From contig OY829328.1 of the NCBI GenBank assembly GCA_963691655.1, positions 79,736,400 through 79,800,399 on the forward strand: DNA of 64,000 bases, read 5' to 3'. This document shows positions 1 to 11,551 of this stretch, piece after piece. The notes below the pieces were generated by a model. It was not told where the DNA came from. It saw only the letters and a list, made by a program, of their open reading frames with translations, and did no database searches. The DNA comes from Toxonevra muliebris. Taxonomy: Eukaryota > Arthropoda > Insecta > Diptera > Pallopteridae. Every line of letters begins with the position of its first letter. The first letter of the stretch is position 1. A program made the translations under genes and the position numbers.

Positions 1-391
1 GAGGAGCAACCACCTAACCCAACACCATTGTTTTTAATGTAAATATCCCAATACTTGAGCTTATTTTAAGCTAGCTTTTAACAATTTTTATAATGAAGAA
101 ATTGGGAGATTTAACTTCTCAATTTATATATTTTAAGATGAATTGCATTGATATCTTTGTTTATATGAATCGCTCATAACGCAAAGAAAAAAACTCAAAG
201 CAGACTGAAGCCGACGCATAACTAACCTCCAAATGAAAGCCGTATAGTTCATTTCAAAAGAGTATATAATCGTTAAGAGAGATACATCACGGTATGTTAT
301 CATTGTTGTTGTTGGGACTCGATTAAATTTTGGGTATAACATTTATCAACTCAATCGAAATGAACTATGTATACTATATGTATATATTTAC

Positions 392-2806
392 CTCATCTTC
401 TTCCTCTTCCAACTCTTCATCATCATCTTCAGTTGGTTCCACACACAATGTCTCATCTGGTTCCATTAAAAATTTGAGCACACGATTAGAAATTTCATCC
501 TTGGTACCTTTAAACAAAAAAAAAAAAAAGACAGCAACAACAAATTGTACAACTTAATTTTGTTAATTAAATTCATTCGTAAGCACACAAACCTTTACGA
601 TCCAATGAGAGTATATCACAAATACTCTTCAATGATTTTGTATCAGTTTTTTTAATGGCCTCGAATTTCTTTTTATAATCGCCCGAATCTTTTTCAAATT
701 CGAAACCGGCAAACGAACGTAAATTCTTTTTTACAACATTATTTTTACCTTGTGAACCAAAACATATCTAAAGAAAATTTAAAAGTTATTTAATAAGAAT
801 TGTCTATACATTCGTTCTATACTTGTTTTACTTACCGCATGTAAAGTTTGCAAACCATCAACGCGTGTCTTATTAATATTCTCATTGATTTTATCAATTT
901 CGGCCAATGCCACTACATTTTCATCATCTTCTTCAGCTTTATTCTCCTCATCGTCACCATCTTCGGCTTCTTTATCATTTTCTGCATCTGCTGCCCCAGC
1001 AGCTGCATCTTTAACTTTCTTTTTATCGGTTTTGGCTGCAGCAACAGTGCCATTTTTGTCCTTAGCTTCAGTCTTCTTCTTACTGTCATCGGCACCATCC
1101 ACTTTCTCTTCAGATTTTTCATCTTCCTCGGCTTTCTCTTCTGATTTTTTAGATTTTTTATTAGATTTCTCATCATCTGCAGTTTTAATATCTGATGGTT
1201 TTGATTCTTGAATTAAAATTAAGAAATTAATATTATAGTTTTCTTCAAGTAGGGTAGTTACTAAATCGAAATTGAATAAATTGAAGGAAAAAAAATTGTA
1301 TTCACGCTTGGGAAGTTTAACGGTCTCATATTATGGAGACGAGATAAACTATGAAATAAATGAATGTTTGTTGTACCTTGGATATTACTACACGAAAACC
1401 ATATTGTTCAGGGTTTAGTATGAACAAATCCAAGGGTAAAGAAGAAAAGTTTAAGGAAAATCATCATCATCATCGATGGTAATAATTTTATTCTACTCTA
1501 CCTACTATTATTGCAGCATATGGGATTCGAACCCACAACCAACCGCACACCAATGTGGGAAAATCGCGCGCATATTTTGTTTGAAAAAACAAACACTTTA
1601 GTGCTCAGCACCAACGCCACACTCACGCAATCTCTGTCAAAATCTAATTTGCTTCAACAGCAAACAACAACACGCTCTCATTAATTTACCATTCTTTGTC
1701 TCTCTCATTCTCAAAATAGTTGTCAAAAATTTCTCTAGAATGTTATCAGCGCGAGAGTTCATCGGAATGGTTGCTGCTGGTTTGTGCATTCGTGTTTGTT
1801 CATTTTTAAATATTCATCATGCTTTACCTGTATCTTCATCTTTTGATTTTTTATCACCATCTTCAACTTCCTCCTTTTTATCTCCATCTTCTTCATCGCC
1901 ATCGGAGGCAGCACTTGCTCCAGCTTTATCGTCGGCATTGCCCACTTCCTTTTTATCGTTTTCTGTTGGTTTCTTAGCGGCAGCTGGAGTGTCACCACCG
2001 GCTTTTGTTTCCTCCGTCTTCTTTTCAGTTTCCTGTGTGTAAAAAACATACAAAATTACGAGAAATTGCAATCGGATAATTTTTTATTCTAAAAATGGCA
2101 ATAGTAATTATTCGCCGCGACAGCGTTGCTAATATAGCAGTCGATATCTTAGGAAAATTACAAACGCAATGCAAATTTCACGCGTGCACACTAATATAAC
2201 AACCAATAGTTTATTAAATTTAATATGCATTAACTAAATTGCACTTTATTTTTGTAAATTTTATCGAGGGAAACTTCACATATTCACTCCCTAATTCACA
2301 TATGCAACTCTGCACATTTGTTTTTCTTCCATTTATGTTATCCCATCGTTATTCTTCGCCGCCGCCATCTTCATCAGTACCACCAACGGCGCAATCTATT
2401 GCCGCGCGCAACGCACACACACATTTACACGAACAATAAACGGGAAAAACGCGAAATTGCAAATGAATTCGCTCGCGCGTACAGCAAGACACATAACGAC
2501 TACGATGCAAAGGTACGGCACGGCGACAAAGGGAAAACGACGAGGAAGAAAATTGTGAAAATGAACCGACGCCATGTTTATATACAGCAGCGCACATAGC
2601 AAAAGCGAAAGAAAGCGAAAAATTCACCGAATGTGTGACGCGCTCGAAATTTTTCTTTTTCAATTTTTACCACAAAACACATTCAAATACCGCAAAATTT
2701 CATACCACTATAATGCCATTTTAATTGAATTAACTTTTGCAATGATTTTTATTAATCTACATACCATATTTTCAATGGTTTTATCTTTTTCACCGTCAGC
2801 CGACAT
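392..2806 (-). CDS. Dek: Dek-like SAP-domain chromatin protein (5 exons, 3' end beyond window)
   Basis: DEK proteins bind DNA and histones in the nucleus and act in chromatin architecture and mRNA processing. Reading the minus strand, exons are 2806-2765, 2032-1828, 1206-836, 767-593 and 507-392; all junctions are GT-AG and keep frame, giving 303 residues inside the window. The start ATG at 2806 opens a 14-residue exon beginning MSADGEKDK. Exons 2 and 3 are low-complexity acidic/lysine-rich sequence. The end of exon 3 and exon 4 hold the conserved DEK core: a VDGLQTLHA-ICFG segment, then FAGFEFEKDSGDYKKK and LKSICDILSLDRKG. Exon 5 completes the SAP-like helix pair (KDEISNRVLKFLMEP) and enters a second acidic run. 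The C-terminal exons are not in the window. The family assignment rests on the core motif; the low-complexity parts carry no family signal. It is divergent from Fen1, 1.3 kb away. Confidence 0.88.
1207..1827 (-). other. Dek intron 2, no coding signal
   Basis: This 621-bp intron separates the two acidic exons of the Dek-like gene. It has no convincing reading frame. Near 1511-1528 the minus strand carries a GGGTTCGAATCC motif, which matches a pol III B box or tRNA T-arm. I could not find an A box or a cloverleaf at the right distance, so I do not call a tRNA or SINE. Confidence 0.5.
2033..2764 (-). other. Dek intron 1 with a CG-richer block
   Basis: The first intron of the Dek-like gene. Between about 2340 and 2660 it is visibly richer in G, C and CpG than its surroundings, with many CGC and GCG words and a short CA run near 2411. 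The open frames there are short, overlap on both strands and show no family similarity. A possible alternative promoter or an untranslated exon would fit; this is inference. Confidence 0.35.
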
Positions 2807-4090
2807 GCTTATGGAAAATACTTCAACTATTTTTTCTTTCTTGTATCTTTTGTCCAGCAGCGCAGTTGATTTTATGCGAATGAAATTTTGTATGAATGGT
2901 GATGCCAAGTTAATGAAAGTCAGGGTTGCAAATTTTTGCACCAAAAGATTTAAAGTTGAGTAAATAATTTTATATATCGTTTTACGTTATTTTCACGACT
3001 TTCACATACTCAAATAGTGGATGGGGAAGCAGAGGAGTAGGGTGTTATATGCTAAGTTCATAAGTATGCTAATTTATTCTATGACATAACACTTTGCTCT
3101 GGTCTAGAATCTCATTCTACGCCTTCATTCCTTATGTGGGAACATGAAAATCCAAAGTCAATATCGTTAGCGAGCCAAAAAGTACTACTAATATAATGGC
3201 GTAACAGCTCATTGAGGATAACGAATGGTAGATTTTTCAAGCAAATTTGGAATTCAATGTTGACATTGCTATTGACCTTAAAGGCAAATTTTTTTTTAAT
3301 TGTCGACAGTACGAGTATCAAACACTGGCATTGTTCGTGGCAGTCCAGCGCATACTTACTATGCCAAGTTGGCTAAGAGTTGGTACTCTTATTACAGATA
3401 TTCAGCACTCGGCGGGGTCTTAAACTTGCTAAATTTTACTCTAATTATGTTGTAGCTACGGCACATACAACTTTTCTTACATTCTCATTCTACAGTTATT
3501 GGTTTCTTCTTCGGTCTCCCTTCCCTATGTAAGCTCTGTAAAGTGTCAATATGAATAGGATCTTCCAAAACTTTTCTACGGTGATATCTTTTTATTTAAT
3601 TTGAACCATTTAGTTTATGCTTACTTGTCCCGATTATATAAATAAAAATGTATCATAAAATTTATATGCAGCATTTTAATTGGACGACACTTTTCCTCCA
3701 TAGAGTAGGAGGAAGATAAGAACAAAGGGCAGCAAAACTTGCTTTATTGCTATACAACTTTCGAATTCTTAATTAAATTCGCAAGTTAAGTAGTAAGTGA
3801 ACAATATAAATGATGTTTGTAGCACATTAGTGCCATTCTAAATGTCCACTTTATGTCGAAGATTGTCTTGAAATATTCATAATATTCGAAACATTAAATA
3901 AATTTATTATTGAACCCTTTTCTACGCATCCAACCTGAAAACTGTATCAAAATGCGAATTTAAGCAACACTGCTCTACTCAGCAGAAAAGTAAACAAAAA
4001 CGCGCCAAAAAATTGTGTGGAAATACACGAAATAATTTCTCTTCATTCATCTATATTTTTGTCAAGTATTTTATAAGCAAAAACATCGTC
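2807..4090. promoter_or_regulatory. Divergent intergenic region between Dek and Fen1
   Basis: The 1.28 kb between the Dek start (minus) and the Fen1 start (plus) must hold both promoters. No open frame looks coding, and no repeat with clear ends was found. The sequence is AT-rich with a more mixed section from about 3320 to 3540. I could not place a TATA box or initiator with confidence. Confidence 0.4.
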
Positions 4091-5662
4091 ATGGGAATTC
4101 TAGGACTCTCGAAATTAATTGCAGACATTGCACCATTTGCAATAAAAGAAAGTGAAATTAAAAATTACTTTGGTAAGTTCCTTTAAATTCGTTGTGCCGG
4201 ATAATACAATTTTTCAAACTTAACTTTTATTATTCGAAACGTGCAGGACGCAGAGTTGCCGTTGATGCATCTATGTGCTTATATCAATTTCTGATTGCTG
4301 TACGTGCTGAAGGTGCGCAATTAACTGATGTCAATGGTGAACCTACATCTCACCTCATGGGCATGTTTTATCGCACCATCCGTATGATGGATAACGGCCT
4401 TAAGCCGGTATACGTGTTCGATGGTAAACCACCAGATCTGAAATCGGGTGAGTTGGCGAAACGTGCCGAGCGACGTGAGGAAGCACAGAAACAACTGCAA
4501 GTTGCTACCGAAGCGGGTAATGCTGAAGATATGGATAAATTTAATAGACGTCTGGTACGTGTAACAAAAGAGCATGCAAAGGATGCTAAAGATCTGCTCA
4601 AACTCATGGGAGTACCATATGTAGAGGCGCCATGCGAAGCTGAGGCGCAATGTGCAGCGCTAGTGAAATCGGGCAAGGTGTTTGCTACCGCTACTGAAGA
4701 TATGGATGCGTTGACTTTCGGCTCGAATCTATTGCTACGACATTTGACGTTCAGTGAAGCGCGTAAGATGCCGGTAAAGGAGTTTAGCTATGAAAAAGTA
4801 CTAAAGGGCTTTGAGATGAGTGGCAAAGAGGTGAGGTTGTTGAAAGTATAAAGTTAGAAACATTAAAACAGTATTTCTCCATCCTTTAGTTTATCGATTT
4901 GTGTATTTTACTTGGTTGCGATTATTGCGAAGGTATCAAAGGCATTGGCCCCAAACGCGCTATTGAGTTGATCAACAGTTATCGTGATATTGAAACCATA
5001 CTCGATAATATTGATCGCAAGAAGTATTCGGTGCCAGACGAATGGAATTATCAAGTGGCACGCGAACTATTTATCAATCCTGAAGTTGCTGATCCCGAAG
5101 AAATTGATGTAAAATTTCGAATTTACCAGTGAGATTTGAGTATCAATTCAATTAATTCGTTTTTCTATATTTAACAGTTGAAATGGGTTGAACCCGACGA
5201 GGAAGGTTTAGTTCAGTTCCTTTGCGGTGATCGGCAGTTCAATGAAGATCGCGTACGTGCGGGTGCAAAGAAAATTTTAAAATCTCGAACTACACAAACT
5301 CAAGGACGCTTGGAGAATTTCTTTAAGGTAAAGATAGTTGGATTTCTGTTTCCGGAAAAACAATGCATTGAATTTGATATTAGATCATTGGTAATCAAAA
5401 ATCCAATTCATTTGCATTGAAAGTTCTAATGATAGTTGAATATCTTTAACATTTCACGACTAAAATCATAGCATTTTCCTTTGTAAACTATTTGTTGAAT
5501 AATAATGGGAAAATTGAAATTGCTGTTATTTGTTTTCAACAGATTTTGCCTTCCACGAATACTGTAACACCGAAACGCAAAGCCGAGGAAGTGAAAAAGG
5601 GTAGTACAGTTAAGAAACCAAAAACTTCGGGTGGTGGAAACCGCGGCAGACGTCCACGATAA
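4091..5662 (+). CDS. Fen1: Flap endonuclease 1 (complete, 5 exons)
   Basis: FEN1 is the structure-specific 5' flap nuclease that trims Okazaki-fragment flaps and acts in long-patch base excision repair with PCNA. Exons are 4091-4172, 4247-4830, 4890-5108, 5178-5327 and 5543-5662; junctions are GT-AG and the protein is 384 residues, normal for the family. It starts [10 protein letters not shown], the N-terminus that enters the active site. The metal-binding acids fall at the human numbers: D34 (VAVDAS), D86 (VFDGKPP), E158 and E160 (PCEAEAQ), D179 and D181 (ATEDMDAL) and D233 (GCDYC). The helix-hairpin-helix motif is [15 protein letters not shown]-binding box, QGRLENFF, lies at 337-344. The tail is lysine/arginine-rich (KRKAEEVKK ... 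NRGRRPR), as expected for DNA binding and nuclear import. The gene looks intact and is convergent with IntS8. Confidence 0.97.
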
Positions 5663-5706
5663 ATTAAAATTATGACTATAATCTTAAAAGCCTACGTATG
5701 AAAGTT

Positions 5707-5712
5707 AATAAA
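5707..5712 (+). terminator. Likely Fen1 polyadenylation signal
   Basis: A canonical AATAAA lies 45 bp after the Fen1 stop codon, in AT-rich sequence. Other AATAAA-like words follow, so the cleavage site is not fixed by sequence alone. Confidence 0.5.
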
Positions 5713-5806
5713 TTAATACATCATTAAAATTCTTATTAAATAATTTTATCAATTATAATTAAGTATATGTATAAAATAACATTTTAATTAATTAATCAGC
5801 TTATAA

Positions 5807-5812
5807 TTTATT
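5807..5812 (-). terminator. Possible IntS8 polyadenylation signal
   Basis: AATAAA on the minus strand, only 7 bp past the IntS8 stop. Further AT-rich candidates continue towards Fen1, so the real 3' end may lie inside the Fen1 3' region. Confidence 0.35.
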
Positions 5813-5819
5813 AGTTACA

Positions 5820-8800
5820 CTACAACAAATACTGTTTTGCTAGAGCGCGCAGAAATCGGGTTTTACGTATAGCCGCTGCCTGGCGTTTAATTTCATCATT
5901 GTTATTCGCATTCAATTCTAATGTACCCATAATTGCAATCTGATAAAATTTAAAATAAAAAATATAAATTAAAACTATATCGACGTCAGTCACTTACCGC
6001 TTCCAATTTTCTACTATTTTCACCCTTTTTCGCATGCAAATTAATAATAAACTCTAACAGTGTAGTATCCCATATGCAATTATAGTATGCGTCCATAGCA
6101 TCAGTGAAATTCGAAGATTTTTCGGTAAGATTCTTAAAAACAATGCCATAATCAATTTCTTCTAGAAACTGAAATGGTAAGAAAAAGAAAGTATAGGAAA
6201 ATATAAAAAAAGCAATAACAATTTTTTTTTTTTATTAAACGAACCTGACATAAAACAGTGGCTTGCATATGACAGCCCAAGTTTGAAGAGCAACGTATCA
6301 TTTTCCGTATCACATAATCATCAGCAACATTACGTTCCAGGGAAATAGTGCAGTAATCAGTGCCGGTGACAAGCGCATTAACATAGCAACGCATTGCAGC
6401 TTCATTATTGCCAATTGCTGTTAGAAAATCAGATAAAGAAAACGTAAGTATAAGCAAATAAATTATATATGTAGCAGTGAAAATCTTCAAAATAAAAAAA
6501 AACAACTTTATTATTAAATTAAAAAGTAAAAACGCACCTAATTCCAAGTCTCCCTTCATCTTCAACCAGGCTATCGTTTGTGGGTAGTATTTTAAGGCCT
6601 CGGTTAAAAGCCAATGCAATGTTTCGCTGACAGAACGTATGCTATAACCAATCGGGCTGAAAGTTAAAAATAAAAAGGAAAAATATTAATGCTTCTAAAT
6701 TTATAAAAAAAAAAACACCTCAAACTCACTTGCTTATACTTGTTGGCCACAACTGCATATATTCACCATTTAAATCATGATTTGGATCATCTTTCAGAAT
6801 GTTATGTATCTTACCCAGCAGCGAAATGACTAGCGAAAATAACATTTGATGTCGAATACGCTTGAGAAATGGCTGGAGACCTGTTGACACCGCCAAACTA
6901 GGTGAATTGCGAGAACCTCCACCACCACCACCACGTTTAGAAGTATTCAAAAACAACGATAACACAATATCCCATGCATCACGACATATTTTTTTTGGAA
7001 CTTTCATTTTTTCCATATCCAAGAAAGTCGTTGCAAATGCAATGGGCAATTCCATTTGTGGCAAACGTTTATCGAGAAAAATTACCGAGTTCCAATCGCT
7101 TAAATTAAGCAGCATTATCGCACAACTTTCAACAATCTAATTAATTTAAAGCTTTGAAATATTAAATAACTGCAATAGAGTATAAACAAAAATATAATCA
7201 TTACCTCAATGCGGGGTATTATATTATCACCATTTTGCAATGAACTCAAACATTGTTTGCAACGATTACCCAACGATTGTAAATCTAAAGTTTTACGATT
7301 CCATTCATCCAGGCATTGCGTTATTTGTATTAGTAAAATTTCCCAATTTACAAGTTTTCCCAGCTTGGCTACTACTGGTGCATTCGAAAGTTCTTGACGC
7401 TGTGTTTCGGATTTTAAAACGCTCAACATTGAAACAGCTCCAATATAATCCTAAAATATATATATGGAGAGGAATGTTATGATTTTTATTAATTGATTTA
7501 TTTAGTTTTTAATTCCAACTTACATTTTTCGCGGTTAGCTCACGCGCTTTCCCCAATAAAACATATGCAAAATCCTGAAGGAACCCGCGTTGCATTGACA
7601 TTAGCAGGGATTTAATTGGTGTTGCAATCTCCCAGCTTGGATTGACAGTCCAGAGTGGTTTTGCTGGATTTGTGGCAGCTAATTTAACGAGCAGCTTACG
7701 TACAGTATTAGCATTTGTGCAGGAGATTAATTGACGTTCGATGGAACCGATTTCAATGCGTGGTACTAAAAATTAAAGAGAACAATTTTTAATTGATGGA
7801 TTAAAAACTTTGAAAACTAAAATGGAAATTTATAAGAAATGCATTTCAGAACCCTCTAAAACCGTGAATAATTAAAAATAACTAAAGTACATACATTTCG
7901 TAAAGAATTTCCATTCGTTCAGAGAGGCTAGTGTAGGCACAATCATTTCTTCGTCAACTATTTGCCGTTCCAAATCATCTAATTCTTCTTTTGAGAAGAT
8001 TTTAATGTGTTGTACTTGCTGCAGGAATTGTTTGCCATTTGGATGTTTAACAATACAATCGATAAGGAATTTTTGAATGGCGTTACGCTCACTCAAAGTA
8101 CAATGTGGCAGTACATTTACAATGCCCTAAGAAATTGATTTAAATTAATAAAAAAAAAAATAAATACTAAAATAAGTAAATGAAGTTACATACATCAACA
8201 ATAGCGCCGAAACAATTCAATTGCCGATATTTCTCAAAAAAATCAACGCTCGCAAAAATATTGCCTTCCTCGAAAATACCACGCACAACATTCAAAGCAG
8301 CCACTTGCATTTCCAGAGCGCGATTCTTATTTTGTGGAGCATTCTGAAGCGTGCTCTCAATATCCAGTTCCAAAATACGTCGATTTACGAGTGAAATTTC
8401 GCGCGCATGATTGTCCATTTGTAAAATTTCAATTATATCCTATTTTGAACATGAATAAATTTTAATTAAATACACTTTATTTTGAATTAAGAATGTACCT
8501 TATATTGCGTCAACTGTGCTAAATTGAATAGCTCCATTAGTGTCACCTTCTGTTCACTTACACCGCATGCCAATAGATAACCTTCCAATTCATCTTCATT
8601 CAAGTGACAGAATAGAAAATCTACTGGTAGCTTGGAATCTTTTTTATAGTCCGCCTTAATTTCATTGAGATTTTTGCGACATTCATTAACAGCATCGCGC
8701 GCCAGTTTATACTGTTTTGTGTATAAATAAAAATTAACTAAATCAAAGTAGATTTGAGTACGTAGTTCTGCGTGTGATATTTGTTTCATATTTTCGAAAT

Positions 8801-9925
8801 TTTGCTGTGTTGAATTGGAGTTGGGATGGAGAGCAACAAAAGTTTCATATGTGAAAACATAGAAAGGTTCAGTGGATTTACAAAGTTCTTGTAAGTATTC
8901 AATGCTTGTTTGCGGTGAAACTTCAGGGGCAAAATATTGATGCATTGGCTCCATGGGAACGAACCTGTGTGGGTGGGATTATAGATATTATACATATTTT
9001 GTTGTTGTAATAATATAGACATAAGCAAAAAAAAAAAAAAAAAAAAAAAACATACATATTCCCCAGTATGGGTCGTGTTGATTTCATTGCAATATCTTTA
9101 AGTATTTGCAAACGCAGCACCCAACGATGATAGAAAGTTAAAGCAAAACGTGCAGCATTCTCATTACCATCGGGCGCTATTAATTATAAAAATATGAATT
9201 TAAATTAAGTATTCTTTATATTTTCTTTGAATTGCATGTATGCTCTTACTTATTTGTGCTTGAAATTCCGGTGTCAAGGGTATAGTAACCAATTTGCCAA
9301 ATGCTACAGTGCATAAATCACGCAACAGATATAATTGTTTCGGTATTGTTAGACTCTTTTCAAGCACATCTATAATGGTGAAAAATAAATAAAGTATACA
9401 ATATATAACTAATATAAAATAGATACAACGAACGAATTATTCGTTCAGACTTAAAATTCAATCAAAAAAGTGTATGGCTTTAAGCTCTCCCTCATTACCT
9501 AAATTCCATTTTAGCCATGTAGCTACCTTCAAAGCTAGTATTTTTAATGCCAATTGTTTGCGTGATATTTTCAAACCATCCGTTGCTGCTGCTGCTGCTA
9601 TGATAACACTACCACCACCCGGTGTAATTGGTATACCACCGGGCACATTCTCGCTATCGGGTGATGTTAAATCGTATTGTACTTGTGCCGCTGCATCTGG
9701 CATCATGGATATAAATTGTGACATTAATTCCATAGCGCTGGGATCTGCGAAACACGAAAATAACATTAATTTAGTTCGTAATTAAGAAATGCGTATTACA
9801 AGTTATCTACCCGCATTTGGTTTCTTCAAATGTTTTGTAATCAATTCTGGATCTAGGAGAAATTCAAACCAGAGTATTGTTTCGGCTGCTAGTGGCACTG
9901 CCTTTGGTCGCAAAGGATCTTCCAT
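5820..9925 (-). CDS. IntS8: Integrator complex subunit 8 (complete, 14 exons)
   Basis: IntS8 is a helical-repeat subunit of the nuclear Integrator complex, which cleaves snRNA and nascent RNA polymerase II transcripts; the subunit helps recruit the PP2A phosphatase module. Minus-strand exons: 9925-9811, 9744-9499, 9369-9250, 9176-9056, 8964-8499, 8439-8194, 8126-7895, 7765-7524, 7450-7205, 7136-6730, 6656-6538, 6417-6245, 6168-5998 and 5939-5820. Every junction is GT-AG and in frame, giving 1007 residues against about 995 for the human protein. Family signatures are LWFEFLLDPELITKHLKKP at the N-terminus, LKILALKVATWLKWNLDVLEKSL after an insert rich in Ala/Gly/Pro, KIHNILKDDP with LWPTSI in exon 10, VIRKMIRCSSNLGCHMQATVLCQ in exon 12, and a C-terminus ending RKTRFLRALAKQYLL. 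A glycine run (GGGGGG) interrupts exon 10. No frameshift was found. Confidence 0.95.
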
Positions 9926-10249
9926 TTTTTAAGGTTTTTTTAATACTAAATTATATTAATTATATATTCTTCGTAAACAATAATTATGTTATGTTGCCGC
10001 AATGTTGCTATCAGCTGTTTAAAGAAATGTCAATGCGTGTTTTGTGTACGTAGCCAACTACTTTCGATGAATTAAAGCGTTGCCAATCAAGTTTTTGTTT
10101 CGTTGGCTAATTTTTCAATGCAAAAAAGAATAATTTTTGCTTGCATTTTGTTGTTTCTTCACAAAATTGCAATATGTTTTGCATTATGTTACAATTTAAA
10201 ATTAAATAGTTGTGTGTTCTGAAAAAATAAAATAAAAGATTTGGTTTAC
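9926..10249. promoter_or_regulatory. Upstream region of IntS8
   Basis: AT-rich sequence directly before the IntS8 start codon. No open frame or repeat was identified. The promoter and 5' leader of IntS8 should lie here, but I see no core element I can name. Confidence 0.35.
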
Positions 10250-10501
10250 AATTCTGTAGTCACAAGGCATAACAGCATAAGTCAGTTTTTTGAATTTTAC
10301 AGGAGAGCACTTCAAAGATTCAAATACTAGTCGAAATCAATTGAGTTGTGCTATTTTTCCCTTAATATCTCGTAAACCACTGAACCGATATTCATAAAAC
10401 TTTGACACAATATGAAATCGGATATAAAGATTTCAATTATAATAATAACTTGAATTCGACAAAACTTGAGTTGTGTTGTTATGCCTTGTGACCACAGAAT
10501 T
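10250..10501. mobile_element. MITE-like element, 252 bp, with ~21-30 bp terminal inverted repeats
   Basis: The left end reads CTGTAGTCACAAGGCATAAC and the right end is its near-perfect inverse (GTTATGCCTTGTGACCACAG). The inverted similarity continues inward for about 30 bp. The element is bounded by AATT on both sides, which may be part of the inverted repeat or a target duplication, since AATT is its own complement. There is no coding capacity, so it would need a transposase from elsewhere. Confidence 0.65.
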
Positions 10502-11551
10502 CATATTTCAGTTGAAGCTAGGGACGTAACGAGTGTCGTTGAGCAGACATCAAATTCGCATATTCTCGATATTCAATATATTAAATAACGATCTATGTGA
10601 AATCACATTAAAGAAACCAATTATCACACAGAACCATTGGCGGATCCTAGGGCAATAGGGTTCGGGATTATAACCATTATTATGAACGTTGCTTCTGAAA
10701 AAAAACTTTTTCAAGTATCGAAAATATTTGAGTATCTTACCGTTTATATAGAATAGTCTAGCCAAAAAACTTGGACGAATTAAGACTACCTCGAATTGAA
10801 TAGTAAAGCCTTAAAGGAAGAACGACAGCACGATTTGGGAACAGGGAATAGACAGCCCAAAATAAGGTTCAATTGTAAACAATATTTGCTTCTCGTTATA
10901 TAATTTGGACCGTCTCTTTTAAGTTAGTTTTGAGGTTATTCTTCCAAATTTTGGAGAAAAATTTCTGAATTTATTAAAAATAACTATAATTTTTCATTGC
11001 TTGTGGTACGTAAATATACCCAAAATATCATCTTAAAAATTTAAGAAATTAATGAAAAATGGAATTCTGAAACTGTGTCAATGTTCCGCTATAGGATATT
11101 CACAGCTTTTCCTTACTCTAGTTTCAATATGTCCTTTTTAATGGCTAGATATCATGTATACTCAAAAAATCCCATCTTATGCAATTTGAACATAACCCGA
11201 AAGTAAGTACGTCATTGGAAGTTATTTTGCAGAATTTATGTTTTAATCGCCCATTAATTTAAAATAACAAGTTGGTAACAGTGATTAAAAAGTGGCAGTT
11301 CTCTCAACACTACTAGTATGTAGAATTAGTTTATGAATTTTTTTCAATATCCAAATATACAACTATTATTGACATCGCTAGCCAAAAAGAAGGAGTGTCA
11401 CTGGGCTCAATAAAATTTACTAAGTATTTCAATACCTTATTATTATTAAGCCATATAAAATATGATAAGATTATAATAATTTTCTTATTATTACAAAAGG
11501 TGTATACTGCCAATTCCAATTTCTAGTTTTTATTTATTAGTAACAGGAAAA
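10502..11551. other. Intergenic region before the kelch gene
   Basis: About 1 kb of AT-rich sequence with no supported gene. The end (11525-11541) is a T-rich tract ending in TTAG just before the first coding exon of the kelch gene. This could be a splice acceptor for an upstream untranslated or coding exon that I cannot locate. Confidence 0.3.

Noticed and set aside
885..1211. Plus-strand serine-rich frame opposite Dek exon 3
   Set aside because: It is the antisense shadow of the acidic/lysine-rich Dek exon, whose repeats leave several frames open.
1505..1540. tRNA gene or SINE in Dek intron 2 (GGGTTCGAATCC on the minus strand)
   Set aside because: Only a B-box/T-arm-like word is present. 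No matching acceptor stem, A box or cloverleaf could be placed around it.
2239..2663. Overlapping frames on both strands in Dek intron 1
   Set aside because: No domain similarity, conflicting frames on both strands, and position inside an intron; the composition only suggests a possible regulatory block.
4321..4676. Minus-strand frames opposite Fen1 exon 2
   Set aside because: Antisense shadows of the conserved Fen1 coding sequence.
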